DNA of 64,000 nucleotides from Streptomyces sp. SID12488 (GCF_010548275.1 NZ_JAAGLT010000028.1:62001-126000); one strand, 5' to 3'. Counted from the first letter of the stretch, positions 35,692 through 44,938 are shown. Notes: generated by a model not told the origin, from the sequence alone. Program-made: numbers and translations.

Positions 35692-35728
35692 CCCCGGCAA
35701 GATCACCACCAGAGTCACGGCATTGGCT
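35692..35728. repeat. Right terminal inverted repeat of IS1182-like element
   Basis: CCCCGGCAAGATCACCACC then AGAGTCACGGCATTGGCT, complementary to 33925-33961 with four mismatches. It starts directly after the transposase stop codon. Confidence 0.8.
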
Positions 35729-35890
35729 TTAGGACCGTAGTTACGGGCTTACGGATACGGCACAAGGGCGGCGACCCTCGGAGGAGGGAGTGCCCCCCTT
35801 CGTCGTGCGGGCGGGCGTGCGTGCCGAGGGGGGACATCGTCTGCCGGTACGGCGCCCCTGCCCTTGGGCCGGGCATGCGCGCATACCGAA

Positions 35891-35918
35891 AGGGCCCCGC
35901 CGGTGTCGGCGGGGCCCT
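35891..35918 (-). terminator. Terminator of the lectin-NlpC gene
   Basis: AGGGCCCCGCCG and its perfect complement around a GTGT loop; on the minus strand it is followed by TTTCGG. It lies 28 bp past the stop at 35946. Confidence 0.8.
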
Positions 35919-35945
35919 CGGCGGCGGCGGGGCAGGGCCGGGGCG

Positions 35946-37235
35946 TCAGGCGATCTTGTTGTAGCGCAGGGCCACGTACGCCGAGGCCGGGTGGCTGTCG
36001 ATGGTGCCGCTGTAGGCGTTCGCGGACCGGTAGTTCATGTCCGAGTCCGGGCTGCCCTCGGAGTAGTAGTAGAAGGTGCCGGCGTCCTGGTCCTTCCAGC
36101 CCGCGAAGAGGACCGCGTGCCCCTCGCTGCTGGAGTTCAGCGCGTCGCCGGGCCGGAGGTCGGCCTTGGAGATCTGCGCGGCGGCGTTGTCGAGGGTCTG
36201 CGTCGTCAGCGAGGAGGTGAAGTGCCAGGCCATGGAGACGAAGCCGGAGCAGTCGGTGCGGTAGGTGTCGTCGCCCTCGATGTCGGTGGCGTAAGCGCTC
36301 TGGCTGTACTGGATGTTGCGGTTGTACCAGTCCTTGGCCCGGGTCATGACCTCGCTGCGGTAGATCGTGCCGCCCTGCGCGGAGTGAGGCGGGGCCGGGG
36401 GCACGTAGGCGCAGTTGTCCGCGTACGCCGACAGCAGGCTCTGCGTCCAGCCGGAGGCGTCCACCGGGTCGCTCGGGTGGTACGCGATGTCGGAGCCGTC
36501 CGCGTCGGTGGGGTCGGAGTCGTGGTACCAGTACATGCCGCCGTTGGTGCGGCCGTAGTAGAGGCCCCCGCCGGGGGAGGACAGCGAGTCGACCGCCGAC
36601 CAGCCGCTCGACTTCAGCACCGCGCGGTCCCAGTCGTTCACGCCGTTGATCTTGTAGCTGAGCAGGCGTCCGTCCGAGGTGGAGGCGATGATGCGGTCGT
36701 CGCCCGCCGCGGCCAGCGTCTTGAGGACGAAGCCCGTGTCGATCACGACATGCTGGCCTATGTGGGCCGACCCGGAAGGCTTGTCCTGCGACACCAGGTA
36801 CTGGTGAAGCTGCCCGTCGACCGTGCCGTAGAGGTGGCCGGCGCCGTCGTAGACCATCTTGTCGAAGGTCCAGCCGCCGTCCCAGATCTTGGTGACTCCG
36901 GCGAGCGCGAGGGCGGTGTTGTTGGTCTGGATGTCGACGCGGTAGAGGTCACCGGCCGTCGAAGTGACCAGCACCGTGTTGAAGTTGAGCGTCGCTATCG
37001 CCTTCGGCGTGAAACCGAGGTTCGGGCCGATGAGCGTCTTCACGCGGTCTCCGGTGTTCGGCTCGATCTGCGAGTACGTCAGCCGGCCGTCCGCCAGTGT
37101 GCCGTAGATCGACACGTTCCCGCTGCACGAGGCAACGGCCTGCGCGGCCTCGCCGGCGACGGTGACCAGCCCCAGGGACATCGCCCCGACGGCCAGTGTG
37201 GCGGACGTACGGCGAATGACGTTGCTCAGCTTCAT
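35946..37235 (-). CDS. Secreted tachylectin-fold protein with NlpC/P60-like domain
   Basis: 429 residues; GGAGAG lies 5 nt before ATG 37235. Sec signal to about residue 33. Residues ~36-270 are the same five-bladed propeller as the protein at 32737 (VSIYGTLADGRLTYSQIEPN; FVLKTLAAAGDDRIIASTSD). The C-terminal ~150 residues are an NlpC/P60-like amidase: TYRTDCSGFVSMAWHF carries the catalytic Cys, and SEGHAVLFAGWKDQ the His. It should cut peptide stems of peptidoglycan while the lectin binds glycans. It faces away from the shared IS, so it has its own promoter. Confidence 0.87.
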   Translation of the reverse strand: MKLSNVIRRTSATLAVGAMSLGLVTVAGEAAQAVASCSGNVSIYGTLADGRLTYSQIEPNTGDRVKTLIGPNLGFTPKAIATLNFNTVLVTSTAGDLYRVDIQTNNTALALAGVTKIWDGGWTFDKMVYDGAGHLYGTVDGQLHQYLVSQDKPSGSAHIGQHVVIDTGFVLKTLAAAGDDRIIASTSDGRLLSYKINGVNDWDRAVLKSSGWSAVDSLSSPGGGLYYGRTNGGMYWYHDSDPTDADGSDIAYHPSDPVDASGWTQSLLSAYADNCAYVPPAPPHSAQGGTIYRSEVMTRAKDWYNRNIQYSQSAYATDIEGDDTYRTDCSGFVSMAWHFTSSLTTQTLDNAAAQISKADLRPGDALNSSSEGHAVLFAGWKDQDAGTFYYYSEGSPDSDMNYRSANAYSGTIDSHPASAYVALRYNKIA

Positions 37236-37854
37236 GGTCTCTCCTGCGGCACGGAAGTCGAGTGGGCGAACGCACGTCCCTGGCCCGGACAGCTGTCCTG
37301 CAGGTACAGCTGTGAGAGTTGTTCGCGGGTGTGGCGCCCGGTGTCAGGAACTACTTTCGCCGCAGGTCATGGGTGCCGGAAGAGAGATCCGATGGCCGCA
37401 AACGTCCCTGGCCGGTTGCGTCCTGACGGGGCGTTCGCCCATGACAGCGTCCAGGCTGGCCGGGCTATGGGCCACCCAGTCCCGCGGACGAAGCATGCCG
37501 GTCGACACCCGGGGCCTTTTACTGTCTGCCGTTTCCGTGCCGGGCACTCAGATCCTGCGGCCTTCATTCACATCCCGGAGAGGCTCAGGGGAATCGGCCA
37601 CGGCGTTTGTCGACGGTTTCGAGTAACAGTTGGCGATCAGACAGCTCGAGCCACCTGGTTTCAGCCTGCGAACGTTCCTGACCGCGGATCTTGCGAGAAG
37701 TATTGACGTCATTCATGGGATGCCTAGCATTCTCTCGATCGACACTTCGACCGCCGTTCTATATATCGAACATTCGGAGTTCCGCCACACCGGCATCCGG
37801 GCAGCCCTTGACGGGCCAGACCGGAGTCGCCTGCTCAAGGATGACGAGGTCCTT
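37236..37854. other. Long intergenic region before the GH62 gene
   Basis: About 620 bp. Codon-like stretches are present on both strands, but no frame has a start, ribosome site and recognised motif. A TATATA element at 37759-37764 in an AT-rich patch may belong to the GH62 promoter. Confidence 0.4.
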
Positions 37855-39273
37855 ATGCGCAGACGTAGTTTCAGCCGCGGACGTCCGTCGGCGGTGCTCG
37901 CCGCCGTGGTCGCGGCCCTGGCCGCGTTGGCGGCGCTCCTCGTCGCCGGCCCGGCTCAGGCGGCCACCACCAGCGATGTGCGCGGTGTTGATTCCGGCCG
38001 GTGTCTCGATGTGGCGGGCGTCAGCCAGACCGACGGCGCGAACGTGCAGATCTGGGACTGCCACGGCGGCACCAACCAGCAGTGGACGCTGACGGACAGC
38101 AGCCAGCTGACCGTGTACGGCAACAAGTGCCTGGATGCCCGGGGCGGCGGCACCACGCCCGGGACCCCGGTGCAGATCTGGACGTGTACCGGCACTGAGA
38201 ACCAGCAGTGGCGGGTGAACCCCGACGGCACGATCGTCGGCGTGCGGTCCGGACTGTGCCTGGAGGTCTCGGGCTGGGGCAAGGCCAACGGCACGGAGGT
38301 GCGGCTCTGGTCGTGCCACGGCGGCGCCAACCAGAAGTGGACCGGCCTGTCCGGGACGGGCAACGCGTGCGCTCTTCCGTCGACCTACCGCTGGACCTCG
38401 ACCGGTCCGCTGGCGCAGCCGGCGAACGGGCAGCTCGCGCTGAAGGACTTCGCCACCGTGAAGTACAACGGCAAGAACCTGGTCTACGCCACCACCGCCA
38501 ACGAAAGCGGGTGGGGCTCGACGGGGTTCAGTCCCTTCACGGACTGGTCGGACATGGGGGCGGCCACCCAGACCAAGACGAACCAGGACGCGGTGGCGCC
38601 CGACCTGTTCTACCTCTCGACCAAGAACATCTGGGTGATGGTGTACCAGTGGCCGTCGTTCGTCTACAGCACGTCCAGCGACCCCACCAACCCCAACGGC
38701 TGGTCCGCCCCGCAGCCCCTGTTCACCGGCAGCCTCCCCGCGGGCGAAGACGGCGCCCCGCTCGACGCGACCATGATCGCCGACAACCAGAACATGTACC
38801 TGTTCTTCGCCGGTGACAACGGCAAGATCTACCGGACGAGCATGCCGCTCGGGAACTTCCCCAGCAGTTTCGGCTCCTCGTACACGACCGTCATGAGCGA
38901 CACAAACAGGGACCTTCTGTTCGAGGCGCCGGAGGTCTACAAGGTCCAGGGCCGGGACCAGTACCTCATGATCGTTGAGGCGCAGGGTTCGAACCGCTAC
39001 TTCCGTTCGTTCACCGCCTCCAGCCTCAACGGTCCGTGGACCGTCCAGGCCGGCAGCGAGAGCAGCCCCTTCGCGGGCCAGGCCAACAGCGGTTCCACCT
39101 GGGCCCAGGGCGTCAGCCACGGTGACCTGATCCGCAACAACCCCGACCAGACCATGACCATCGATCCCTGCAACCTGCAGTTCCTCTACCAGGGCCTCCT
39201 CAAAGACATCCCGCCGAACACCGGCTACCTGAGCCTGCCGTACCGGCCGGGCCTGCTCACCCTGCAGCGCTGA
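37855..39273 (+). CDS. Secreted GH62 alpha-L-arabinofuranosidase with CBM13
   Basis: 472 residues from ATG 37855 (GAGG 6 nt upstream). Sec signal with RRRSFSRGRPSAVLAAVVAA and cleavage at AQA. Residues ~40-165 are a ricin-type CBM13 with CLDVAGVSQTDGANVQIWDC and NQQWTL repeats. Residues ~170-472 are GH62: LALKDFATVKYNGKNLVYAT (catalytic-base Asp), APLDATMIADNQNMYLFFAG (pKa-modulating Asp), DLLFEAPEVYKVQGRDQYLM (acid Glu) and the WAQGVSHGDLIR end. It removes arabinose side chains from arabinoxylan outside the cell. The domain order is that of S. lividans AbfB. Confidence 0.92.
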   Translation: MRRRSFSRGRPSAVLAAVVAALAALAALLVAGPAQAATTSDVRGVDSGRCLDVAGVSQTDGANVQIWDCHGGTNQQWTLTDSSQLTVYGNKCLDARGGGTTPGTPVQIWTCTGTENQQWRVNPDGTIVGVRSGLCLEVSGWGKANGTEVRLWSCHGGANQKWTGLSGTGNACALPSTYRWTSTGPLAQPANGQLALKDFATVKYNGKNLVYATTANESGWGSTGFSPFTDWSDMGAATQTKTNQDAVAPDLFYLSTKNIWVMVYQWPSFVYSTSSDPTNPNGWSAPQPLFTGSLPAGEDGAPLDATMIADNQNMYLFFAGDNGKIYRTSMPLGNFPSSFGSSYTTVMSDTNRDLLFEAPEVYKVQGRDQYLMIVEAQGSNRYFRSFTASSLNGPWTVQAGSESSPFAGQANSGSTWAQGVSHGDLIRNNPDQTMTIDPCNLQFLYQGLLKDIPPNTGYLSLPYRPGLLTLQR

Positions 39274-39378
39274 CCCGCCTGATCCACGGTGATCGCGATG
39301 GGGTGCGGTCCGCCGACGCGTGGACGAGCTGTCTACGGCGTGGGTAACTCCACCTGCTGACCGATACTCACCGCCTTG

Positions 39379-39411
39379 AGGAACCCCAGCCGCGCGTCGG
39401 CTGGGGTTCCT
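39379..39411 (+). terminator. Terminator of the GH62 gene
   Basis: AGGAACCCCAGCCG and CGGCTGGGGTTCCT, perfect 14-bp arms around CGCGT, followed by CTCTTTC. It lies 105 bp past the stop. Confidence 0.82.
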
Positions 39412-39691
39412 CTCTTTCGTGGACTCTCCTCGTGGGCACGGACCGAAGCCCTATGACGCCACCGGGGATCCTGGGATCCGCCTGCCGGCCGTGGTGTGCC
39501 GAGAATTCCGCAAGCCCATCCCAGGCGTCGGTCCGTGTCGCCGTCGTTCCCCTGGACCCACGTCGCCTTCTGAGGTAGTCCTGGAACGCAAGCACCTCGT
39601 CGATGATCCAGAGGTTCGAGGTGTTGGTGCCGATCTCGTTGGAGTCGGTTCGCATAGACATGAGCAGTGAGAGGGCGTTTCATTCCATTGT

Positions 39692-40653
39692 TTAGTCCCT
39701 GGATGCCCTAATTCGGCGGGGTTCTAGGTGCCGCGCCAGCTCGGGGTGGATCCAGCTGTGAGGCGGCGGGTCATGAGGTTGGTCATCGCGAGGTGAATCA
39801 TGGCTTCGGGGCGGTGGGGGTGGGCTTCGTAGTCGCGGGTCAGGCGGCGGTGGTTCATCAGCCAGCCCGGGGTGCGTTCGACGGTCCAGCGGCGAGGCAG
39901 GACGGTGAATCCCCTGATGCTGGGGTCACGGCGGACGATGTGCATGTGATGCCCAGGTCGCGGCATGCTCGACGAGGTGCTGGCGGTAGCCGCCGTCGAC
40001 CCAGGTCTTGCGGACGGTGGGGTGCTCGGTGGCCACCTTCTCGATGAGGGCCTGGCCGGCGACGCAGTCCTGAACGCTCGCGGCCGTGACCAGTACCCCA
40101 GCAGCAGGCCGACGGTGTCGATGGCGATGCTCCGCTTGCGGCCCACGATCCTCTTGCCTGCGTCAACGCCTTGGCCGGCCGCGGGAACATTGGTGGACGT
40201 CTTGATGCTCTGCGAGTCGATCACGCATGCGCTGGGCTCGACCTCCCGGCCTTCCTGCCTGCGAACTTGCCGGCGCAGGAGACTGTTGAGCCGGTCGAAG
40301 ACGCCCTCCTCCTGCCAGCGGGCGAAGTAGGCGTAGACGGTGTTCCGGTGCGGGTAGTCGTGCGGGAGGTAGTGCCAGGGGATCCCGGTGCGGTTCACGT
40401 AGAGGATCGTGTCCGGGAGGCTGCGCAGGTCATGGTCCGGCGGGCGGCCGATGCCCAGTCCCCGGCCGCGACGCTCGGCCCGCCAGGCAGTCAGGACCGG
40501 CTCGTCCAACTCCCAGCGGGCGTCCGACAGATCGCTCGGATAACGACGGCGTTCGGCCATGGTCTTGAAGTACCGGTCAGCCGCCGGTTCCGCCCAGGCG
40601 CATGCATCGGGCGCGCGAAGCGGACGACGCACGAAGGCGCGTCATGGGATTAA
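39692..40653. mobile_element. Decayed IS5-family insertion sequence
   Basis: Bounded approximately by TTAGTCCC on the left and GGGATTAA on the right (7 of 8 bases complementary); ends are tentative. It holds a frameshifted transposase on the minus strand. Confidence 0.55.
39724..40560 (-). pseudogene. IS5-family transposase, frameshifted
   Basis: From ATG 40560: MAERRRYPSDLSDARWELDE, GRPPDHDLRSLPDTILYVNR and WHYLPHDYPHRNTVYAYFAR form the N-terminal IS5 domain; CVIDSQSIKTSTNVPAAGQG holds the first catalytic Asp. After VGLLLGYW the frame is lost: the expected VTAAS...DGGYR catalytic stretch is in another frame (39940-40090) and the original frame resumes at FTVLPRRWTVERTPGWLMNH with the catalytic Glu. 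Two compensating indels therefore disrupt the central part. Confidence 0.85.
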
Positions 40654-41009
40654 GCAGGAGGAATGTAGACGAGACACCCGCCCGGCCCTCCTGCGGCGGC
40701 ACGGAGTCCTGTAGCCAACCGGCCAGCTGTGCGACATCCCGTGGGTTCCCGTGGTTCTTGCCGGAACCCTGAGCCCCTGGCCTGGGGCTTCTCTCTCGTT
40801 CGCGTGATCGGCCGGTCAGTGACGTGAGTTCGGGATTCCTGAAGCTTTCTCGTCCGATCTGATCGGTCTGCAGTCTGGTCGAAGGCGAGGAGGCGCATGC
40901 TGTCGACGCTGGCGGTGGTGAGAAGACTCGGCAGAGTTCTGGAGAACTCACTGGATGTCGCACTGAGGCGCTTGAGTCTCCAGCCGCCGGAGGGTTCAGG
41001 ATCTTACTC
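40654..41009. other. Upstream region of the MerR gene
   Basis: 356 bp without a supported gene. It includes GATCCGATCT-like and TCAGTGACGTGAG sequence but no clear operator; several short frames on both strands lack starts. Confidence 0.35.
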
Positions 41010-41918
41010 ATGGACGACGAACGCCCCGACGTGCTCACCATTGGCCGGCTCGCGCACCGCACCGGACTTCCGGTACGTACCCTGCGCTTCTGGTCCGACG
41101 AGGGAGCGGTGCCGCCTGTGGGCCGTTCCGCAGGCGGCTACCGGTTGTACGACGCCGAGTCCGTGGCCCGCGTCGAGCTGGTCCGCACCCTGCGGGAGCT
41201 GGGCCTCGGGCTCGACGACGTGTGCCGAGTCCTGAGCGGCCGCACCACGGTCGCCGAGGTCGCCGACGCGCATGTGGCCGCGCTCGACGCGCAGATCCGC
41301 TCCCTCAAGGTGAGCCGGGCCGTCCTGTCCACCGTGGCGAAGCGGGGTTCGACCGTTGAGGAGACAGCACTGATGAACCGGTTGGCGCGGCTTTCCGCCG
41401 CCGAACGCAAGCAGATCATCGACGAGTTCAAGGAGGAGGTGTTCGGCGGCCTCGACGACCCTCGCCTGCTCGACCGTATGCGCGCCTTCAGCATCGAATT
41501 GCCCGACGATCCCACACCTGAGCAGGTCGACGCCTGGATCGAACTGGCCGAACTGGTGCGAGAGCCCGGTTTCCGCGCCCGGTTGCGCACATGGATGGAG
41601 CTCAACACGCCCATACCGGGGCAGGGCCGTCCCCCCGGGGCGTCCATCTGGTGGGCCAGGCAGATCGTGCAGACCGTCACGGAGGTCAGAAAGGGCGGGG
41701 TCGCTCCCGAGGGGCCGGCAGCGGCCGAGGTGCTGTCCGAGCTGTTCGGTGACGCCGATCGGGCCGCCGTGCTGCGCAGCCTGGAGGCCGGGATCGAGGC
41801 AGGAGCGGAGCACTACCGCAGGCTCGTCGCCCGTGTGCGCGGGCAGAATTCATCGCCCGACGCGACCGAGGAGCTCGAATGGCTGGCGCGGGCCCTGCGC
41901 GCCGCGGATCAGACCTGA
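41010..41918 (+). CDS. MerR-family regulator with long effector domain
   Basis: 302 residues. Residues 9-78 are the MerR HTH (LTIGRLAHRTGLPVRTLRFW, SAGGYRLYDAESVARVELVR). A coiled-coil dimer helix follows, and then an unusually long C-terminal domain (residues ~125-300) with LSAAERKQIIDEFKEEVFGG and WARQIVQTVTEVRKGG. No Cys suited to metal sensing is present, so the ligand is probably organic. It sits among mobile-element remains; its 3' end abuts the decayed integrase gene. Confidence 0.85.
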   Translation: MDDERPDVLTIGRLAHRTGLPVRTLRFWSDEGAVPPVGRSAGGYRLYDAESVARVELVRTLRELGLGLDDVCRVLSGRTTVAEVADAHVAALDAQIRSLKVSRAVLSTVAKRGSTVEETALMNRLARLSAAERKQIIDEFKEEVFGGLDDPRLLDRMRAFSIELPDDPTPEQVDAWIELAELVREPGFRARLRTWMELNTPIPGQGRPPGASIWWARQIVQTVTEVRKGGVAPEGPAAAEVLSELFGDADRAAVLRSLEAGIEAGAEHYRRLVARVRGQNSSPDATEELEWLARALRAADQT

Positions 41919-41990
41919 CCTGGTGCTCGACCACGGCACGGGGCAGGCCGCCGACCTTGCGGTGCCGCTCGACCGGGACGAGCTGATCGC

Positions 41991-42675
41991 CTACGGGCCG
42001 TGGCTGTCCGAACTCCCGGCCCTCCGGGTTGCGGCCGAAGTCGGTGAGATCCAACATCTGGGGCTCCTTGCGGCGCAGGCCGTAGGCGTAAGGGGTCTTG
42101 AACAAGGCGGCGTCCCGGAAGGCCGGCAACCAGCCCTTGCGGCCTTTGCCGCGGACGCGCAGGACTTCCTCGTCAGCGTGGTCGAAGAACGCTTCCAACT
42201 CGGTCCGGGTGAAGGCCCGGCGTTCCGGCTCGCCCTCGGCTTCATCGGCGTGCGTCGCGGCGTTCCAGTCGTAGACCACCTGGACGGGGTGGGTCCCGAA
42301 GTGCCGCAGGAACTCGTCGCCCCAGCCATAGGCCGGATTGGTCAGGAAGTCGCAGAACTGGCGCACGGAACCCTGGTGGTTCCGCAAGGTGGAGCGGACG
42401 CAGCCGTGCACGGCCCGCAGATCCGCCGACCACTCATCGACGTGCTGCGGCGTCCACTGCCGCGGCATGGCATCGGCATGCTGGGTGAAGGCCCGGACCG
42501 TGCGTTCCTGGTCGTTGACGTATCCCGGCGAGAGATTCCGGGCGAGCTGCTGGTTGCGCCAGCCCTTGATCATCGCCTCGAAGACTCGCTCGTCCGGCCG
42601 CAGCAGCGGCAGACCGTCGATCAGATGCAGCCGAGCAGAACCTGGAACGAGGCCCCGTCCCCACTCATTTGCCAT
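41991..42675 (-). pseudogene. Truncated tyrosine recombinase (integrase)
   Basis: From ATG 42675: ERVFEAMIKGWRNQQLARNL and VNDQERTVRAFTQHADAMPR form the SAM-like core-binding domain, and TRTELEAFFDHADEEVLRVR with PYAYGLRRKEPQMLDLTDFG the start of the catalytic domain including its first Arg. The frame then breaks after FGRNPEGREFG; the H-x-x-R and Tyr part is missing, replaced by the 3' side of the MerR gene. Not functional. Confidence 0.78.
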
Positions 42676-42688
42676 CACTCTCCGTCTA

Positions 42689-42723
42689 TCGCATCTGACG
42701 CGAGAATTTCGCATCAGATGCGA
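42689..42723. promoter_or_regulatory. 35-bp nested palindrome before the integrase remnant
   Basis: TCGCATCTGA and TCAGATGCGA are perfect 10-bp arms around CGCGAGAATTTCGCA, which itself contains GCGA/TCGC. It lies 14 bp upstream of the recombinase ATG and could be an operator or recombination site. A separate 9-bp hairpin TGTGCGGCT/AGCCGCACA lies at 42805-42824. Confidence 0.5.
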
Positions 42724-43060
42724 CGCGGGGGCGTCTTCGCAGTTCAACCGCTCGATGGAGTGAGGTCCGCGGACACTCGGGAATTTCCCTCTTCCTGTGC
42801 TTCCTGTGCGGCTTCAGCCGCACAGCCGCGCGGGGCGGTGTGCGGCCGGAAGCATGTGATGGTTCGCACCGTCGAGGTGGAAAGGGAGCCCGGGCGGGTC
42901 ACCGGGTCCGGTGACCCGGTGCGACCGCGACTCGGCGAAAAAAATGATTGAGATGGCAACCTTTCCGCTCTGAGTGGCCACTTGGGGGTGTACCGACGAG
43001 GGCGAGCCGTGGTCAGCGGCGCTACGCCTTCTGTATCAACACCCGATCGGAGCTCCACAA

Positions 43061-44860
43061 GTGTCACCAGACAACCCGAGATCCGCCGAGCAGCCGATGC
43101 CTCGGGGTCGCACGCCCCGCCGTAGCCCGATGCGCCGGCGCTTTGTCGCGGGGGCGGTGGCGGTGCTCGCCGCCTCGGCCGGCGTCGGCGCCCTGGCGCC
43201 CAGCGCGGTCGCCGCGCCGACCGTCGACATCAGTGTGAATGCCGGTACCTCCTTGGGCACGGTGCCCAGCAGTGGTGTCGGCCTCAACACGGGCGTCGGC
43301 GACGAGCACATGGGGGACGTCAAGGTGTCATCGCTGATGAAGGCCGCGGGAGTTCGGCAGTTGCGCTTTCCCGGTGGCTCCGGCGCGGACGGCTACCACT
43401 GGAAGACCCACACCATGAGCGACGGTGGCTGGGTCGTACCCAACACCGACTTCGACCACTTCATGGCCACCGCGAAGAAGGTCGGCGCCCAGCCGATTCT
43501 GACCGCGAACTACGGTTCCGGCACTCCCAAGGAGGCCGCCGACTGGGTCAAGTACGCCAACGTCGACAAAGGTTACGGCGTGAAGTACTGGGAGATCGGC
43601 AACGAGGTCTACGGCAACGGGCACTACGGCAACGGCAAGGGCTGGGAAACCGACACGCACGCCGACAAGAGCCCGAAGGAGTACGCGAAGAACCTGGTCG
43701 CCTACGCGAAGGCGATGAAGGCCGTGGACCCGAAGGTGAAGATCGGAGCGGTGCTCACCACCCCCGGCTACTGGCCGGATAAGGAGAAGGCACCCGGTGA
43801 CACCGCCGACTGGAACAACACGGTGCTCTCCATCGCGGGACGCTCGATCGACTTCGTCATCGTCCACTGGTACCCGGGCGGCACCACCACGGCCGACCTG
43901 CTGAACACCTCCTCCCGGATCGCCGGTGTCAGGTCCTCGCTGCGCTCGCTGATCGCCAAGTACGCGGGCTCGAACGCCGCTTCGGTGGAGATCGCGGTCA
44001 CCGAGACGGACACCGTCTTCTCGCCCGCCCTGACCAGCCAGGCCGCGGCCCTGTTCGCGCCGGACACCTACATGACCTGGTTCGAGCAAGGTGCCACCCA
44101 CGTGGACTGGTGGAACCTGCACAACGGCTCGGGCGACGCACCCACCACCGTCCACGGCCAGACCGACTACCAGGACGGGGGTGTGCTCTCCGCTGGAACC
44201 TGCGCCGGGGGAAAGTGCGAACCGTCGCGCGACACGCCCTTCCCCACCTACTGGGGCATCCGCTCACTGACCGCACTGGCGCGGCCCGGCGACACCATGG
44301 TCAAGTCGTCCTCGCGCAACTCGTCGGTCACTGTGCACGCGGTGCGGAGCAGCAACGGCGGTCTGAACGTCATGCTGATCAACAAGAGCCCGCAGGACAC
44401 GGCGCGGGTGTCACTCTCGTACGCCGGATTCACCCCGGCCGCAGGGGCGGTCACGACCGTTTCGTATGCCAAGGGAGGAACCGCCCTGACTACGGTGAAG
44501 CAGGGCACGGCGATCGCACAGACGCTGCCGCCGTACTCGATCACGACTCTTCAGCTGAAGCCCGCGTCGGGTACTGCCCGCGCTGACAAGCTGACGCCCG
44601 CCGCCACGCCGACCGCAGCCACACCGACCGCCCCCACGCCGGTTGTCTCCGCGTCCGGCACGACCGGCACCCGTGCGCAGGGGGAGTTCGGCGCACCCGT
44701 CGGCCAGCCGACCCCGAGCAGCAGCGCGTCCGGCCCCCTGGCTTCCACCGGGGCGAGCAACGCTGTCACGTACAGCGCCTTCGGTGGCCTGCTGGTCATC
44801 GTTGCCGGCGGCGTGCTGGTGCTTCGCGGACGTCGCCGCGGGAGTCTGCACGGGAAGTGA
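43061..44860 (+). CDS. Secreted, LASTG-anchored alpha-L-arabinofuranosidase-like glycosidase
   Basis: 599 residues from GTG 43061 (GGAG 8 nt upstream). A long Sec signal precedes AVAAPTVD. Residues ~60-380 resemble a TIM-barrel glycosidase of clan GH-A: VRQLRFPGGSGADGYHWKTH, KYWEIGNEVYGNGHYGNGKG (the N-E acid/base pair of GH51-like enzymes) and VEIAVTETDTVFSPALTSQA (nucleophile Glu). A beta-sandwich follows (VMLINKSPQDTARVSLSYAG), then a Thr/Pro linker and LASTG, hydrophobic helix and RGRRRGS, a class E sortase signal. It should be displayed on the wall and cut arabinose- or glucose-like sugars from polysaccharides. Confidence 0.8.
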   Translation: MSPDNPRSAEQPMPRGRTPRRSPMRRRFVAGAVAVLAASAGVGALAPSAVAAPTVDISVNAGTSLGTVPSSGVGLNTGVGDEHMGDVKVSSLMKAAGVRQLRFPGGSGADGYHWKTHTMSDGGWVVPNTDFDHFMATAKKVGAQPILTANYGSGTPKEAADWVKYANVDKGYGVKYWEIGNEVYGNGHYGNGKGWETDTHADKSPKEYAKNLVAYAKAMKAVDPKVKIGAVLTTPGYWPDKEKAPGDTADWNNTVLSIAGRSIDFVIVHWYPGGTTTADLLNTSSRIAGVRSSLRSLIAKYAGSNAASVEIAVTETDTVFSPALTSQAAALFAPDTYMTWFEQGATHVDWWNLHNGSGDAPTTVHGQTDYQDGGVLSAGTCAGGKCEPSRDTPFPTYWGIRSLTALARPGDTMVKSSSRNSSVTVHAVRSSNGGLNVMLINKSPQDTARVSLSYAGFTPAAGAVTTVSYAKGGTALTTVKQGTAIAQTLPPYSITTLQLKPASGTARADKLTPAATPTAATPTAPTPVVSASGTTGTRAQGEFGAPVGQPTPSSSASGPLASTGASNAVTYSAFGGLLVIVAGGVLVLRGRRRGSLHGK

Positions 44861-44938
44861 GACCGCGTGAGTGACTGACGGCCCGGCAGCAACGCCACCC
44901 GCCCGTGGCGTGCGCGCCGGGCCGTCGGCCTCCGCGCC

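Larger units (their letters stand above)
33925..35728. mobile_element. Decayed IS1182-family insertion sequence
   Basis: 1804 bp bounded by 37-bp imperfect inverted repeats. Flanks read CTAG on the left and TTAG on the right, consistent with a short target duplication. It holds a transposase broken by several frameshifts, so it is immobile by itself. It lies between two related lectin-hydrolase genes. Confidence 0.82.

Noticed and set aside
37630..37854. 75-residue N-terminal extension of the GH62 frame
   Set aside because: The signal peptide begins at ATG 37855, which has a ribosome site; the extension has no coding bias.
39333..39683. Minus-strand frames reading NEIGTNTSNLWIIDEVLAFQ
   Set aside because: Protein-like for a short stretch but runs into the GH62 terminator and lacks a recognised family or ribosome site.
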